Of a DNA stretch of 64,000 bases, positions 7,338 to 16,096 are shown in pieces. A model generated the notes under the pieces. The model was not told the origin of the DNA and searched no databases. It saw nothing but the letters and a program-made list of their open reading frames with translations. Location: contig DVIT01000028.1 of NCBI GenBank assembly GCA_018711005.1, positions 26,628 to 90,627 of the forward strand, read 5' to 3'. Both the position numbers and the translations under genes were made by a program. This DNA comes from Candidatus Scybalocola faecigallinarum. GTDB lineage: Bacteria; Bacillota; Clostridia; Lachnospirales; Lachnospiraceae. How positions within the stretch are numbered: the first letter of the stretch is position 1; each line of letters begins with the position of its first letter.

Positions 7338-9503
7338 TTACCGGCTCTGTCCAATGGTCACCCGGGCTGTTTCCACATCGGCAGAACTGGATCCGATCAT
7401 CAGATCAAATTCACCCGGCTCAAATACAAATTCACCGTCATTATTCCAGTAGGCCAGCATTTCCCTTGTAATATCAAAAGTAATCGTCCTGAACTCTCCC
7501 GGCGCAAGCTCTACACGGTTAAAACCGCGAAGCTCCTTCACGGGACGGACCACCTGGGCCGCAATATCGCGGATATAAAGCTGCACCACCTCAGTTCCTG
7601 TCCTGTCGGAAACATTTTTCACGGTGATCCCGGCGCGGGCGACCACAGTCTCATCCGGGCAGCAGCCTTCACATTCTAAAACCTGAGTCTCAAATGCGCT
7701 GTATTCAAACCGGGAATAGGTCAGGCCATAGCCAAAGGCAAACAAAGCCTCATTGGGGCAGTCCAGATAACGGGAAATATACCGCTCATCCTTGCCCTGG
7801 GTCGGACGGCCTGTATTAAATGCATTGTAGTGGACAGGGATCTGTCCCACATTGTATGGAATGCTCATGGTCAGGCGGCCGGACGGGTTTACCTTGCCGG
7901 TAAGAATATCTGCCAGTGCAATGCCTTCCTCACAGCCCAGATGCCATCCCTGAATAATCCCATCGGCACAGTCCATCACCGGATAAATTTCCATGGGACG
8001 GCCGGAATGTACAATCATGACCACCGGACGGCCGGTCTGCTTTAATGCCCATAAAAGGCGTTCCTGGTTGGGGGACAGACGCAGGCATGTTTTGCTGGCA
8101 GCCTCGCCAAAGTCCTCGCCGCATTCGCCTACAGCGGCAATGATCACATCGCAGTCCTTTAATGCTTCTGCTGCAGCCTGGACCTGATCCTCTACATCCT
8201 TGATCCCTCTTTGCAGAGATCCTAAAGGCTCTGTCATGGCCGTAATGATGTTGGCATACGGCAGACGGCGTTTCAGGCTTAAATACAGGCTTTCGTCCGC
8301 CTCTGTCTTTTCACAGCCGGCAAACGGACCTGCAAGACCGATGGTCTTAACCTCCGGTCCAAGGGGCAGCACGCCCTGATTTTTAAGAAGGACCGGACAT
8401 CCCACAGCAATATCATAAGCGGCCTGCAAATGCTGGCTGCACCGGTGGAGGGCTGCCTCATCCTCCTCGCTGGCATCTTTATATGGGTTCTCAAACAGTC
8501 CCAGAGCATCCTTAAGCTCCAGGATCCGTGTTACCGCCTCATCGATCAGGCTTATATCCAGACGTCCCTCCTCTAAAAGCTGGGACACGTAAGAAAGATA
8601 ATTGGTCGACATCATTTCAATATCTACACCGGCCTGGATACATTTCTGGGCAGCCTCGGCTCCGTCTCTGGCAACGCCGTGGCTGATCGTTTCATCCACA
8701 GATGCATAATCAGAGATTACCGGGCCTTCAAAGCCCCATTCTTTTCTTAAAATATCCCTAAGCAGCCACTGATTTGCACTGGACGGGATCCGGTTCACCG
8801 GATTAAAAGAAGTCATGACCATAGCCACATGAGCGTCTACAGCCGCTTTATATGCCGGAAGATAATATTCACGGAGCACTCCCTCAGAAATGTCTACCAT
8901 GTTGTAATCCCGGCCGCCCCAGGGCGCGCCGTAGCCGGCAAAATGCTTTACGCAGGCTGCAATACGGCCTTTTTCTTTAAAATCATCCCCCTGGAAACCA
9001 TGGACTGCAGCTTTCGTCATCTGACAGTTGAGCCAAGCATCCTCACCGGTAGACTCCATAACGCGGCCCCAGCGGGGATCCCGCACCAGGTCTGTCATCG
9101 GTGCAAAGGTCAGATGCAGACCAGATGCCGCACTTTCCTTTGCCGCAATGTGAGAAGCCTTCTCATAATTGTCCGGATTAAAGCTGCACCCCATAGCCAG
9201 AGGAATGGGGAAGCCTGTACGATAGCCGAAAACTACATCGCCCATAAAAAGAATGGGAATATGCAGACGGCTTTCTTTCATATTTTTCTCCTGGATTGCC
9301 CTAAGCTGCCGTGCTCCGTATCCGTTAAGTGTACTTCCGATCTTATCCAGCCACTGAGGCTGTACGTTAAATTCATTCATGGGACCTGTCAGATCCATCG
9401 TAGGGTCGATCCCTAAAAACTCCGGAGACAGCTGGGTCATCTGGCCCAGTTTTTCCTCCAGGGTCATTTCTTTTACAAGGTCTTCTATAAATTTCTTTGC
9501 CAT
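7338..9503 (-). CDS. Glycoside hydrolase family 3 beta-glucosidase
   Basis: A 721-residue GH3 enzyme without signal peptide, so cytosolic and acting on imported oligosaccharides. The TIM-barrel domain (about 1-370) includes APMTDLVRDPRWGR, KHFAGYG and the nucleophile Asp265 in VISDYAS. The alpha/beta sandwich domain (about 390-590) and a C-terminal fibronectin type III-like domain (about 640-715, ending VELAPGEFRTITFDI) follow. A 29-codon upstream extension of the frame was rejected because it runs through a leader repeat; the ATG at 9503 has GGAGG at good spacing. GH3 enzymes next to 1,2-beta-oligoglucan phosphorylase in Listeria split sophorose-type beta-glucosides, and a similar job is likely here, but beta-xylosidase activity cannot be excluded. 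Confidence 0.88.
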   Translation of the reverse strand: MAKKFIEDLVKEMTLEEKLGQMTQLSPEFLGIDPTMDLTGPMNEFNVQPQWLDKIGSTLNGYGARQLRAIQEKNMKESRLHIPILFMGDVVFGYRTGFPIPLAMGCSFNPDNYEKASHIAAKESAASGLHLTFAPMTDLVRDPRWGRVMESTGEDAWLNCQMTKAAVHGFQGDDFKEKGRIAACVKHFAGYGAPWGGRDYNMVDISEGVLREYYLPAYKAAVDAHVAMVMTSFNPVNRIPSSANQWLLRDILRKEWGFEGPVISDYASVDETISHGVARDGAEAAQKCIQAGVDIEMMSTNYLSYVSQLLEEGRLDISLIDEAVTRILELKDALGLFENPYKDASEEDEAALHRCSQHLQAAYDIAVGCPVLLKNQGVLPLGPEVKTIGLAGPFAGCEKTEADESLYLSLKRRLPYANIITAMTEPLGSLQRGIKDVEDQVQAAAEALKDCDVIIAAVGECGEDFGEAASKTCLRLSPNQERLLWALKQTGRPVVMIVHSGRPMEIYPVMDCADGIIQGWHLGCEEGIALADILTGKVNPSGRLTMSIPYNVGQIPVHYNAFNTGRPTQGKDERYISRYLDCPNEALFAFGYGLTYSRFEYSAFETQVLECEGCCPDETVVARAGITVKNVSDRTGTEVVQLYIRDIAAQVVRPVKELRGFNRVELAPGEFRTITFDITREMLAYWNNDGEFVFEPGEFDLMIGSSSADVETARVTIGQSR

Positions 9504-9516
9504 ATTTCCTCCTTTT

Positions 9517-9562
9517 GGCCTGATCTTTAAGGCCATACAGGTATCCCCGAAGGGGCTTCCTC
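9517..9562 (-). repeat. Leader repeat, third unit
   Basis: This matches the units at 249-349: GGCC..AAGGCC arms, CATACAGGTAT and CCCCGAAGGGG. It sits in the GH3 leader. Here the mini-ORF ATG (reading MALKIRPK) is in frame with the GH3 start 11 codons later, so automatic annotation is likely to extend the protein wrongly. Confidence 0.75.
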
Positions 9563-9595
9563 CCTGTATCCTAACAATAACTGCTTTCATTTTTC

Positions 9596-9623
9596 ATTAT
9601 AGCTTTGTCCCGCTTAAAAAGCG
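9596..9623 (-). promoter_or_regulatory. Candidate GH3 promoter with small palindrome
   Basis: A perfect TATAAT (9596-9601 on the minus strand) about 90 nt before the GH3 start. No good -35 is seen at 17 bp, but the palindrome CGCTTAAAAAGCG (9611-9623) covers that spacer and could be an operator. Confidence 0.4.
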
Positions 9624-9648
9624 TGACAATCCACAGACTGTTTATGAC

Positions 9649-9689
9649 AAAAAATGCCGCAGTCGGCTTGCTTATGCCTGACTGCGGCA
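9649..9689 (-). terminator. Terminator after the LacI / URO-D / AraC unit
   Basis: TGCCGCAGTC (9655-9664) pairs with GACTGCGGCA (9680-9689), with further GGC/GCC pairing inside, and TTTTTT follows on the minus strand (9649-9654). It separates the AraC gene from the GH3 unit. Confidence 0.85.
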
Positions 9690-9700
9690 GTCCTTTATTT

Positions 9701-10510
9701 TCAGCATGCCCGGCGCATATCCCCCGGTGCAGCTCCGTAGTATTTGCGGAAAGCTCTGTAAAACGTACGTGTTGTTTCAAACCCTGATTCCATAGCAATA
9801 TCTGTCATGGACTTTTCCCCGGCCTCGATCAGCGCCATGGCATGGGTGCATCGCAGTCCATTGACATACTCGATCAGACGGCAGCCGAAGATTTCGTTGA
9901 AAATATGGGAAAACCGGCTTTTGCTGTAGCCAAAATGGCCGGAAATCTCCTCCAGGTCGCAGCATTCAAGGTAATGATCTTCAAGATATTCCAAAACCTC
10001 CCGGGCAAAGGAACCGTTTTTGCCCCGGACCGCCGGCACCAGCCCTGCATGCTCCATGATCCATCCAAGGATCAGATAGGCACATCCCATCATATGGGCA
10101 TGGCCCGCTATGGCAGAGCCTTCTTCCAGGCACTGATAGATTTCCTTAAAGCACCATAAAATATGGCCCTGTTCCTCCATCCCGCCATCCCCGGCATCAA
10201 CAACCGCCCGGGCAAAGGTATAGCTGCTTAAAACCGTCTTAAACGCCGCGATCACTTCCTGGGGGATCGTACACACCCATGTGCGGGTGCCGCCCGTCAT
10301 TTTAAAGCTATGGATCGTATATCCCGGAACGATCAGGATCTGTCCCTGGGATACCTGATGCGTACTGCCGTTTAACACAGCGGATAAGCTTCCCTGGAGC
10401 ACATAAACCAGCTCAATGCTTTTATGAAAATGGGGATAACAATCCGGATTTTCACTCTGCCAGCATATTGGATGCCTGTGCAGGTCTCTTGAATATTCAT
10501 AAAACTCCAC
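9701..10510 (-). CDS. AraC family transcriptional regulator
   Basis: A 269-residue protein with an N-terminal cupin sensing domain (HFHKSIELVYVLQGS, then GQILIVPGYTIHSF) and a C-terminal double HTH (EEISGHFGYSKSRFSHIF; MTDIAMESGFETTRTFYRAFRKYYG). Start is GTG (10510) behind AAGGTGG. It follows the URO-D gene by 14 nt and is last in a LacI-URO-D-AraC unit ended by a good terminator. Likely targets are the neighbouring sugar genes, especially the GH3 unit that starts just beyond the terminator; this is inference from position. Confidence 0.87.
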   Translation of the reverse strand: MEFYEYSRDLHRHPICWQSENPDCYPHFHKSIELVYVLQGSLSAVLNGSTHQVSQGQILIVPGYTIHSFKMTGGTRTWVCTIPQEVIAAFKTVLSSYTFARAVVDAGDGGMEEQGHILWCFKEIYQCLEEGSAIAGHAHMMGCAYLILGWIMEHAGLVPAVRGKNGSFAREVLEYLEDHYLECCDLEEISGHFGYSKSRFSHIFNEIFGCRLIEYVNGLRCTHAMALIEAGEKSMTDIAMESGFETTRTFYRAFRKYYGAAPGDMRRAC

Positions 10511-10524
10511 GTAAACACCACCTT

Positions 10525-11565
10525 CTACGCTTCCATCTCCCGGTTAAAATCATTGCAGGCCCGGATGATCGCTTCATACCGCTCCACAGGTATGTAATAG
10601 GCCATGCTGTTTCCTGTACCAAGAGCATAACGCCCTTTTTCTTTCGTCAAATTTAAAATATCCGTACAGCGCTTATAAATCTGTTCCGGATCCGAGGCAA
10701 ATAAATACTGAAGATCCAGGCCGCCCAGGATCGTAATACGGTCGCCCCATTTTTTATAGCTGTCCTCCACACATAAAATATTATCCTCATAGCTGTGCTT
10801 GGCGTCATATTTCATATCGTCAATAATATCATCCATAACGTCATTCATGTAGCCGCAGGAATGGAGGACAACCGGTTTGCCGCAGGCATGGGCTGCCGCT
10901 GCGATCTGCTTATGCCACGGAAATACATATTTGCGCATATCCGGCACAGATAAAAAGGTCTGGGTATTAAAGCCCCAGTCGTCATTGGAGATTAAAAATC
11001 CAACGCTTTCATAGGGGGCTGCTGCCTTATAATAATCTACAAAGGTCTGGCCCACACGGCAAAAGATGGCTTCCAGAAGTTCCGGATCATCATAAAGCAT
11101 CATGCACAGGTTATCATAGCCCAGGATGGCCGTTACATTTTCCAGTACGCCGCCTGGCCCCATAACCGCCAGCTTCATGCCTTCCGGAAGATAGCTTTTA
11201 ATATCTTCCAGGATGGAAAAGTCGCATTTGGAAACATCCGGCCACGGATAAGCCTCGTAGCTTTCCCAGTCTGTAATGATCCCGTCGCCGCTCATGGATA
11301 CGGAAGCGCCGCTTTTGCGCTCCTTTACCGGAAATGCCAGATTACATGCCGTTGTGGTGGCATAGTCATATCCGGCGTTATATGCGGCGTCGATGACCAT
11401 TTTTAAATAGCCCAGAGGATCCTCCGGATCCGCCTTATGGCCGGCAAAATATTCATTTACCGGGCCGTCCATGAACAGTTCAAACAAAGGTACTCTGCGG
11501 GTCTTTTTTCCGCGAAGCACCTGCAAAAGGTTTTGAATATCCGGTTCACATCTTCTAAGTATCAT
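10525..11565 (-). CDS. Uroporphyrinogen decarboxylase (URO-D) superfamily protein
   Basis: A 346-residue URO-D superfamily TIM barrel. It is not a heme-pathway HemE by context; it resembles the MtaA/CmuA-like methyltransferase branch. Seen are KPVVLHSCGYM (the H-x-C metal pair of that branch, about residues 242-248) and the following GGLDLQYLF strand. The position where MtaA-type enzymes usually carry a third Cys ligand reads GTGNSM, so the Zn site may be incomplete. Its ATG overlaps the lacI stop (ATGA). No corrinoid protein lies in the window. URO-D relatives are found in several sugar islands of gut clostridia without an assigned role; treat the function as unknown. Confidence 0.75.
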   Translation of the reverse strand: MILRRCEPDIQNLLQVLRGKKTRRVPLFELFMDGPVNEYFAGHKADPEDPLGYLKMVIDAAYNAGYDYATTTACNLAFPVKERKSGASVSMSGDGIITDWESYEAYPWPDVSKCDFSILEDIKSYLPEGMKLAVMGPGGVLENVTAILGYDNLCMMLYDDPELLEAIFCRVGQTFVDYYKAAAPYESVGFLISNDDWGFNTQTFLSVPDMRKYVFPWHKQIAAAAHACGKPVVLHSCGYMNDVMDDIIDDMKYDAKHSYEDNILCVEDSYKKWGDRITILGGLDLQYLFASDPEQIYKRCTDILNLTKEKGRYALGTGNSMAYYIPVERYEAIIRACNDFNREMEA

Positions 11566-12569
11566 ATCGGTTCACCTTTGTGCCTGGAAACACAACTTTC
11601 CCTTTCAACTAAATATGTAGACAATATTTGCCGGCTGCCCTTTGTATGATTCTGCATCATATCATAAAGGGTCGTCGCTGCCAACCGTCCCAGCTCATAG
11701 ATCGGGCGGTGGATGGTGGTCAGGGCCGGCTTTGTCATGGCCGCCATAGGAATATCATCCATGCCGATAATGGAAACATCCTGTGGCACCTTATATCCGC
11801 ACTCCTCCAATGCCTGGATGGCAGAAATCGCCATTTCATCACTGGCCGCAAAGATCACCTCCGGAAGCACATGGTTTTTATCCATAAGCCACTGCTTCAT
11901 GACCTCATAGGCGATCTCCGCCTGAAAATCTCCCCGAAGTATACAGTCTTTCTGAAGATTCAGGCGGTAATCACTGACAGCATCCATAAACCCTTTTTCA
12001 CGCTGCTCGCCATCATAGCCGTTACCCATAATACAGCCTACCGATTGAAAGCCCTGGCGGCTGATATAGCGGCCGACCTCATAGGCGCTTCCCTGATTAT
12101 CGATCAAAATACTGGAAATATAGTCCCCGGTCAGATCCCGGTCCATAACTACGATGGGGCAGTCCTCGCTGGCGATGCGGGTCAAAAGCTCGTCCTCAAT
12201 ATGCTCCACAAAGACAATGGCTCCATCCACCATTTTCTCCTTCAGCAAACGGGTCACCTTGCGGATATGGGGCGAACAGCAGCAGGCAACCATATCCTGG
12301 GAATAGCAGTTAAAAACATCCTCTACGCCCTTGATCAATTCACCAAACATGGGACCGGACAGGGAGTAGGCAAAATAACCGACAAAGCCCATTTTCTTTG
12401 ATTGAAGGCTTTTTGCCACACCGCTTGGCACATATCCCAGTTTTTTCGCCGCATCATAAATCCTTTGTTTCTTTTCCTCGCTTACCGGCCCTGAATTATT
12501 CAGGGCATAGGACGTCGATGTTACCGACACACCGGCCTCCCTGGCTACATCCTTAATTGTTACTCCCAT
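11562..12569 (-). CDS. LacI family transcriptional regulator
   Basis: A 335-residue repressor. The N-terminal HTH is typical: VTIKDVAREAGVSVTSTSYALNN, then the hinge GYVPSGVAKSLQSKKMGFVG. The rest is a periplasmic-binding-protein-like sugar sensor, with IDNQGSAYEVGRY and the conserved DVSIIGMDDIPMA. It has its own promoter (12637-12665) and heads the LacI-URO-D-AraC unit directly downstream of the large sugar operon. Two palindromes of the LacI-family type in the promoter region of that operon (30932-30945, 30994-31007) are its best candidate operators. The effector is unknown, probably an imported oligosaccharide or its breakdown product. Confidence 0.9.
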   Translation of the reverse strand: MGVTIKDVAREAGVSVTSTSYALNNSGPVSEEKKQRIYDAAKKLGYVPSGVAKSLQSKKMGFVGYFAYSLSGPMFGELIKGVEDVFNCYSQDMVACCCSPHIRKVTRLLKEKMVDGAIVFVEHIEDELLTRIASEDCPIVVMDRDLTGDYISSILIDNQGSAYEVGRYISRQGFQSVGCIMGNGYDGEQREKGFMDAVSDYRLNLQKDCILRGDFQAEIAYEVMKQWLMDKNHVLPEVIFAASDEMAISAIQALEECGYKVPQDVSIIGMDDIPMAAMTKPALTTIHRPIYELGRLAATTLYDMMQNHTKGSRQILSTYLVERESCVSRHKGEPI

Positions 12570-12636
12570 TTTTTCACGCCCTCTGTTGTTTTTATTTAAT
12601 CACCTGGCACCAAACTCAGAAGTCATATCTTACATT

Positions 12637-12665
12637 ATTATAACTTGTTGTCCATGCCATTTCAA
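12637..12665 (-). promoter_or_regulatory. Promoter of lacI-type regulator
   Basis: Near-consensus sigma-A promoter on the minus strand: TTGAAA (12660-12665), 17-bp spacer, TATAAT (12637-12642), about 65 nt before the ATG. Confidence 0.75.
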
Positions 12666-12715
12666 TAAATGTCCTTCAGGAGTTGCTCCTTCCGCAAAAG
12701 CTCCCGCCCGGTCAT

Positions 12716-15145
12716 TTATTCATGGGACCGGGCATCCGGGATAAATCTCAGGATCAGACGGTCCGCAGTCCGGGCGTCCAGCCGGCTGGCTACACGGGTG
12801 TTTCCGTTGTCCTCATACACATCATAATCATTGGATGGAGCAACAATATGTGTGCCTGCCAGAAGGATGGTATCTGACAGCTGTGTGGGGCGAAGCACCC
12901 ACGCGTCCTTTTCCCTGGACATGATCTCTGCTGTGGAATAGATCACCTTTTTCCCGTCAATATCCATGTTCAGAGGAAGCATCAGCCCTTCTCTGGATGG
13001 AATCCTTAAGTGCATGCCGTCAAACAAAGGCGCTCCGTTTAAGGTGATGCGGGCATTTTTTTCAAAACCGTCCAGATTAAATACATGGAGCATCCGCTCA
13101 TCCTCACCATTGCTCATTGTCGTCATAAACAGACCATGGTATTTTTCATCATGGGCCAGAGCCGGACGGCAGCCCATGGATGCCAGCATCTTTTTCCAGT
13201 TTTCCAGATGACAGATATAGGGAGAGCCCATAAGCAGCACTTTACCATTGCCAATCTTCTTTTCAAAGGCAGCGATCTTTCCGGTGTCTGCTGTAACAAG
13301 CAGGGGGATACAGTCCTCCACCGCATAAGTCTCTGCGCTGACAATGGATACTTCCGCGCTGTCGCCAATATAGCCGGATGGCTGAAGGGCTGCAAAATAA
13401 CCGTAATGGTTTTCGCAAAGGCCTACCTCTCCTATGCCCATGGCATCTTTAAGTACGGTACAGTCCTCTCCTTCCATATCCATCACCGGCAGAGCGCCGT
13501 AAAGGATAAGATTTCCGCCCTGGCGCACATAGTCTGCCAGACGCTCCTGAAGCTTTCCATCCATGTAGGAGGAGGAAAATACAGCAAGGGTCGGTACGTT
13601 TTCCGGTGAAACCGGCTGATCCTGGATATTTACGGCGCTGAAACGGAAATTGTTCAGCAAAAGTGTTCTGGAAAAGCGCTCAATACCATCCTGGCCACGC
13701 CAGCGGATAATATTTTCCTGCAGCTTCTTTTCCTTTTCGCTTTTTGGATAGCAGTATTCTGTCATGTAATAATCCGGAATAAATCCAAGCCAAAGGTCGT
13801 CCCGTTCTTCCTGCATGACTGCCAGCTTATCGCCCATGGCGCCTAAAAGCTTCATGACCTGAGCCATACGGTCATAGGTATAGTTCAGCTCCCCTTCCGG
13901 GCTCACCGGCGCTGCAAAGCCATGGCGTTCTCCCGTAAAGGCAATGCGGCTGTTGCCGTCATTGTAGCCGTCTACTTTATAATTTTTTCCGCCGCAGAAC
14001 AAATAGCAGTTCAGCGCCTTATTGCCCTGGGCCACGCACATGCGGGCCTTAAAGTCCACACCGGACACATCCGTCCTTGCATTGTAGATCTCGCCGTAAT
14101 TGGCATCGCCGCATTCAAATTCAAAGGATGCCAGCGGCTGGTTGGGACGGTTGACGGATTCCATATAAGCATTGATCAAATACAGGTCCTGGAAATTATC
14201 CATAGTCAGGTTTCCAAGATAAATATCTGATCCCGGCAAATACTCATCGGACTGGGTGTAGGCCTCATACAGCTGGCTAATGCCGATCATATAAGTCAGG
14301 CCCCTTCCGCCGCCGGTGCCGTGGATATTAATAAGATAAGGCACATCCTTTACCCCATGCTCCCGGGCATAATCTTTCAGTGTCTCCACATACTGTGCAA
14401 AACGGCGGCGCATAAAATGTCCAAGATCCTGCTTTAAGGACAAAACATAGGATTCTTCCGGGCTGCGCACACCGGACTTAAAGGCTTCCTCATCCCCGTT
14501 AAAGAAAGGATACCTTTGGGAAAGCTCCCCGGCATTCCAGGTCCGGGTCAGATATGTCCTGAAATCATTCAGGACGCCGTCATTAAGATCCGGAGAATTG
14601 GAGCACCAGGAGATCATGCCAATCTCATTGTCCAGCTGAACGCCGATAATATTTCCGCCGTTAGGCTGGAGATGGCGGGCCAGGATAGGCATGACCTGGG
14701 CGTACCAGTCTTTGGCACACTTTAAAAAGTTTTCATTGGAATAGTCCAGGGTGGTGTTCTGGGTCACTGCGCCGTCCCAGCTTACGGGACGCACATCCGG
14801 GTATTCTCTGGCTACCCAGTAAGGAATGCCTTCGTTTTTCATTTCAGCCATAATAAATGGGCCCGGACGGGCAATAAAATATAAGTCGTTTTGTTCGCAC
14901 AGCTGAATAAACCCTTCTACATCCAGCTCCGGCCGTGTGTGGCCGTCCAGATCAAAAACGCCGTGCTCCGGTTCGTGGCAGATCCATGGAATATAGGTAG
15001 CCACTGTATTAAATCCCGCAGCTTTCAGCTTATCGATACGATCCTGCCAGTCTTTTTTATCCAGCCGGAAATAGTGGATCTCTCCGGCCAGGATCAGCTC
15101 CGGCCGGCCGTCAATACATATTTGTCTGTCCTTAAGTTCAACCAT
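12716..15145 (-). CDS. Glycoside hydrolase family 35 beta-galactosidase
   Basis: An 809-residue GH35 enzyme that removes terminal beta-galactose. The catalytic barrel starts at once (LILAGEIHYFRLDKKDW, then GFNTVATYIPWICHEPEHG). The acid/base lies in QLDNEIGM (about residue 172) and the nucleophile in SFEFECGD (about 342). C-terminal beta domains follow, with a glutamine-amidotransferase-like Rossmann region (about 545-640). No signal peptide, so intracellular. It is the last gene of the long operon, 15 nt after a permease gene. Released galactose could feed the GalK/GalT unit 8-10 kb away. A GCCCGGT/ACCGGGC hairpin (12706-12733) with a short T run spans the stop codon and may be a weak terminator. 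Confidence 0.88.
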   Translation of the reverse strand: MVELKDRQICIDGRPELILAGEIHYFRLDKKDWQDRIDKLKAAGFNTVATYIPWICHEPEHGVFDLDGHTRPELDVEGFIQLCEQNDLYFIARPGPFIMAEMKNEGIPYWVAREYPDVRPVSWDGAVTQNTTLDYSNENFLKCAKDWYAQVMPILARHLQPNGGNIIGVQLDNEIGMISWCSNSPDLNDGVLNDFRTYLTRTWNAGELSQRYPFFNGDEEAFKSGVRSPEESYVLSLKQDLGHFMRRRFAQYVETLKDYAREHGVKDVPYLINIHGTGGGRGLTYMIGISQLYEAYTQSDEYLPGSDIYLGNLTMDNFQDLYLINAYMESVNRPNQPLASFEFECGDANYGEIYNARTDVSGVDFKARMCVAQGNKALNCYLFCGGKNYKVDGYNDGNSRIAFTGERHGFAAPVSPEGELNYTYDRMAQVMKLLGAMGDKLAVMQEERDDLWLGFIPDYYMTEYCYPKSEKEKKLQENIIRWRGQDGIERFSRTLLLNNFRFSAVNIQDQPVSPENVPTLAVFSSSYMDGKLQERLADYVRQGGNLILYGALPVMDMEGEDCTVLKDAMGIGEVGLCENHYGYFAALQPSGYIGDSAEVSIVSAETYAVEDCIPLLVTADTGKIAAFEKKIGNGKVLLMGSPYICHLENWKKMLASMGCRPALAHDEKYHGLFMTTMSNGEDERMLHVFNLDGFEKNARITLNGAPLFDGMHLRIPSREGLMLPLNMDIDGKKVIYSTAEIMSREKDAWVLRPTQLSDTILLAGTHIVAPSNDYDVYEDNGNTRVASRLDARTADRLILRFIPDARSHE

Positions 15146-15160
15146 AAATAAAAGCCTCCA

Positions 15161-16096
15161 TTATTCACCGGTAATACCGGATTTATCAATACCTTCCATA
15201 AACCACCGCTGAGTAAAGAAGTAGATCACAAGCAGCGGCAGGATGTTCAGGCAGGTGCCTGCCATTTTAATCGCTTCATTCACTGTATTTCCAGTATTCA
15301 TACCTGCTGCTGCAGGATACAGGCTTTTGAATGTAGCTTCAAATGCAGACAGCTGCATAGGCAGTGTCTGAATCGTGCTTCCAAAATACATTGTAGCCAT
15401 GTATGTATCATTCCAGTACCATACAAGAGACAGCAGGAATGTCAGCAGGTAAGCCGGCAGCGCCGTAGGAACGGCGATCTTTAAAAAGATCCTGAAATTT
15501 CCTGCCCCGTCCACCTTTGCAGCTTCCTCCAAAGCCTTGGGCAGCTGTGAGAAAAACTGAAAAAATACAAGGATGAAAATAGCGCTTTTGATCCCCTGTC
15601 CAAAAATCGCAGGGAAAATATACGCTTTCAGGCTGTATAATATGCCCAGATCCCGGTACATTAAAAACTGAGGAATGGATGTTACCTGGGGAGGGATGAT
15701 AAATGTGGCCAGGACCAGGGCAAAAATCACTTTTTTGCCCCGGAAATTAAACCGTGCCAGTCCATATCCGATCAAAGAGCAGGAGCACATCTGCAGCAGC
15801 GCCGGAATGATACTTGTATAAATACTGGCCCACAAAGACTTCCAGTAATTAAGGATCTCAACAGCGCGCACATAGTTTTCCCCGTAAAAGCTCTGGGGGA
15901 TCCAGGCCACCAGAGGATTAACAATATCATCCGGGCTCATAAAGCTCTGGGACACCATTTGCAGCAAAGGATAGATAAATACAAAACCAATAATGATCAC
16001 AAAGGCATACAGGCAAAGCTTCCATACGATCCCGCGGCCGTTGCTTCCGATAAATATGCGGCGGATCTTTGCCCAGTTGATTTTTCCCTGCTTCAT
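15161..16096 (-). CDS. Sugar ABC transporter permease, MalG type (second pair)
   Basis: A 311-residue inner-membrane permease of the CUT1 (oligosaccharide) family with about six membrane segments. The EAA loop that contacts the ATPase is visible as PKALEEAAKVDGAGNFRIFLKI-type sequence around residue 195. TM1 is VFIYPLLQMVSQSF-like with the usual MalG N-terminus. Its ATG overlaps the stop of the partner permease by 4 nt, so the two form a dimer. No ATPase is encoded nearby, so a shared MsmX/UgpC-type ATPase elsewhere must energise it. Confidence 0.9.
   Translation of the reverse strand: MKQGKINWAKIRRIFIGSNGRGIVWKLCLYAFVIIIGFVFIYPLLQMVSQSFMSPDDIVNPLVAWIPQSFYGENYVRAVEILNYWKSLWASIYTSIIPALLQMCSCSLIGYGLARFNFRGKKVIFALVLATFIIPPQVTSIPQFLMYRDLGILYSLKAYIFPAIFGQGIKSAIFILVFFQFFSQLPKALEEAAKVDGAGNFRIFLKIAVPTALPAYLLTFLLSLVWYWNDTYMATMYFGSTIQTLPMQLSAFEATFKSLYPAAAGMNTGNTVNEAIKMAGTCLNILPLLVIYFFTQRWFMEGIDKSGITGE

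Noticed and set aside
9504..9590. 29-codon N-terminal extension of the GH3 protein
   Set aside because: It is encoded by the leader repeat; the internal ATG at 9503 has the good ribosome site and begins the conserved GH3 sequence.
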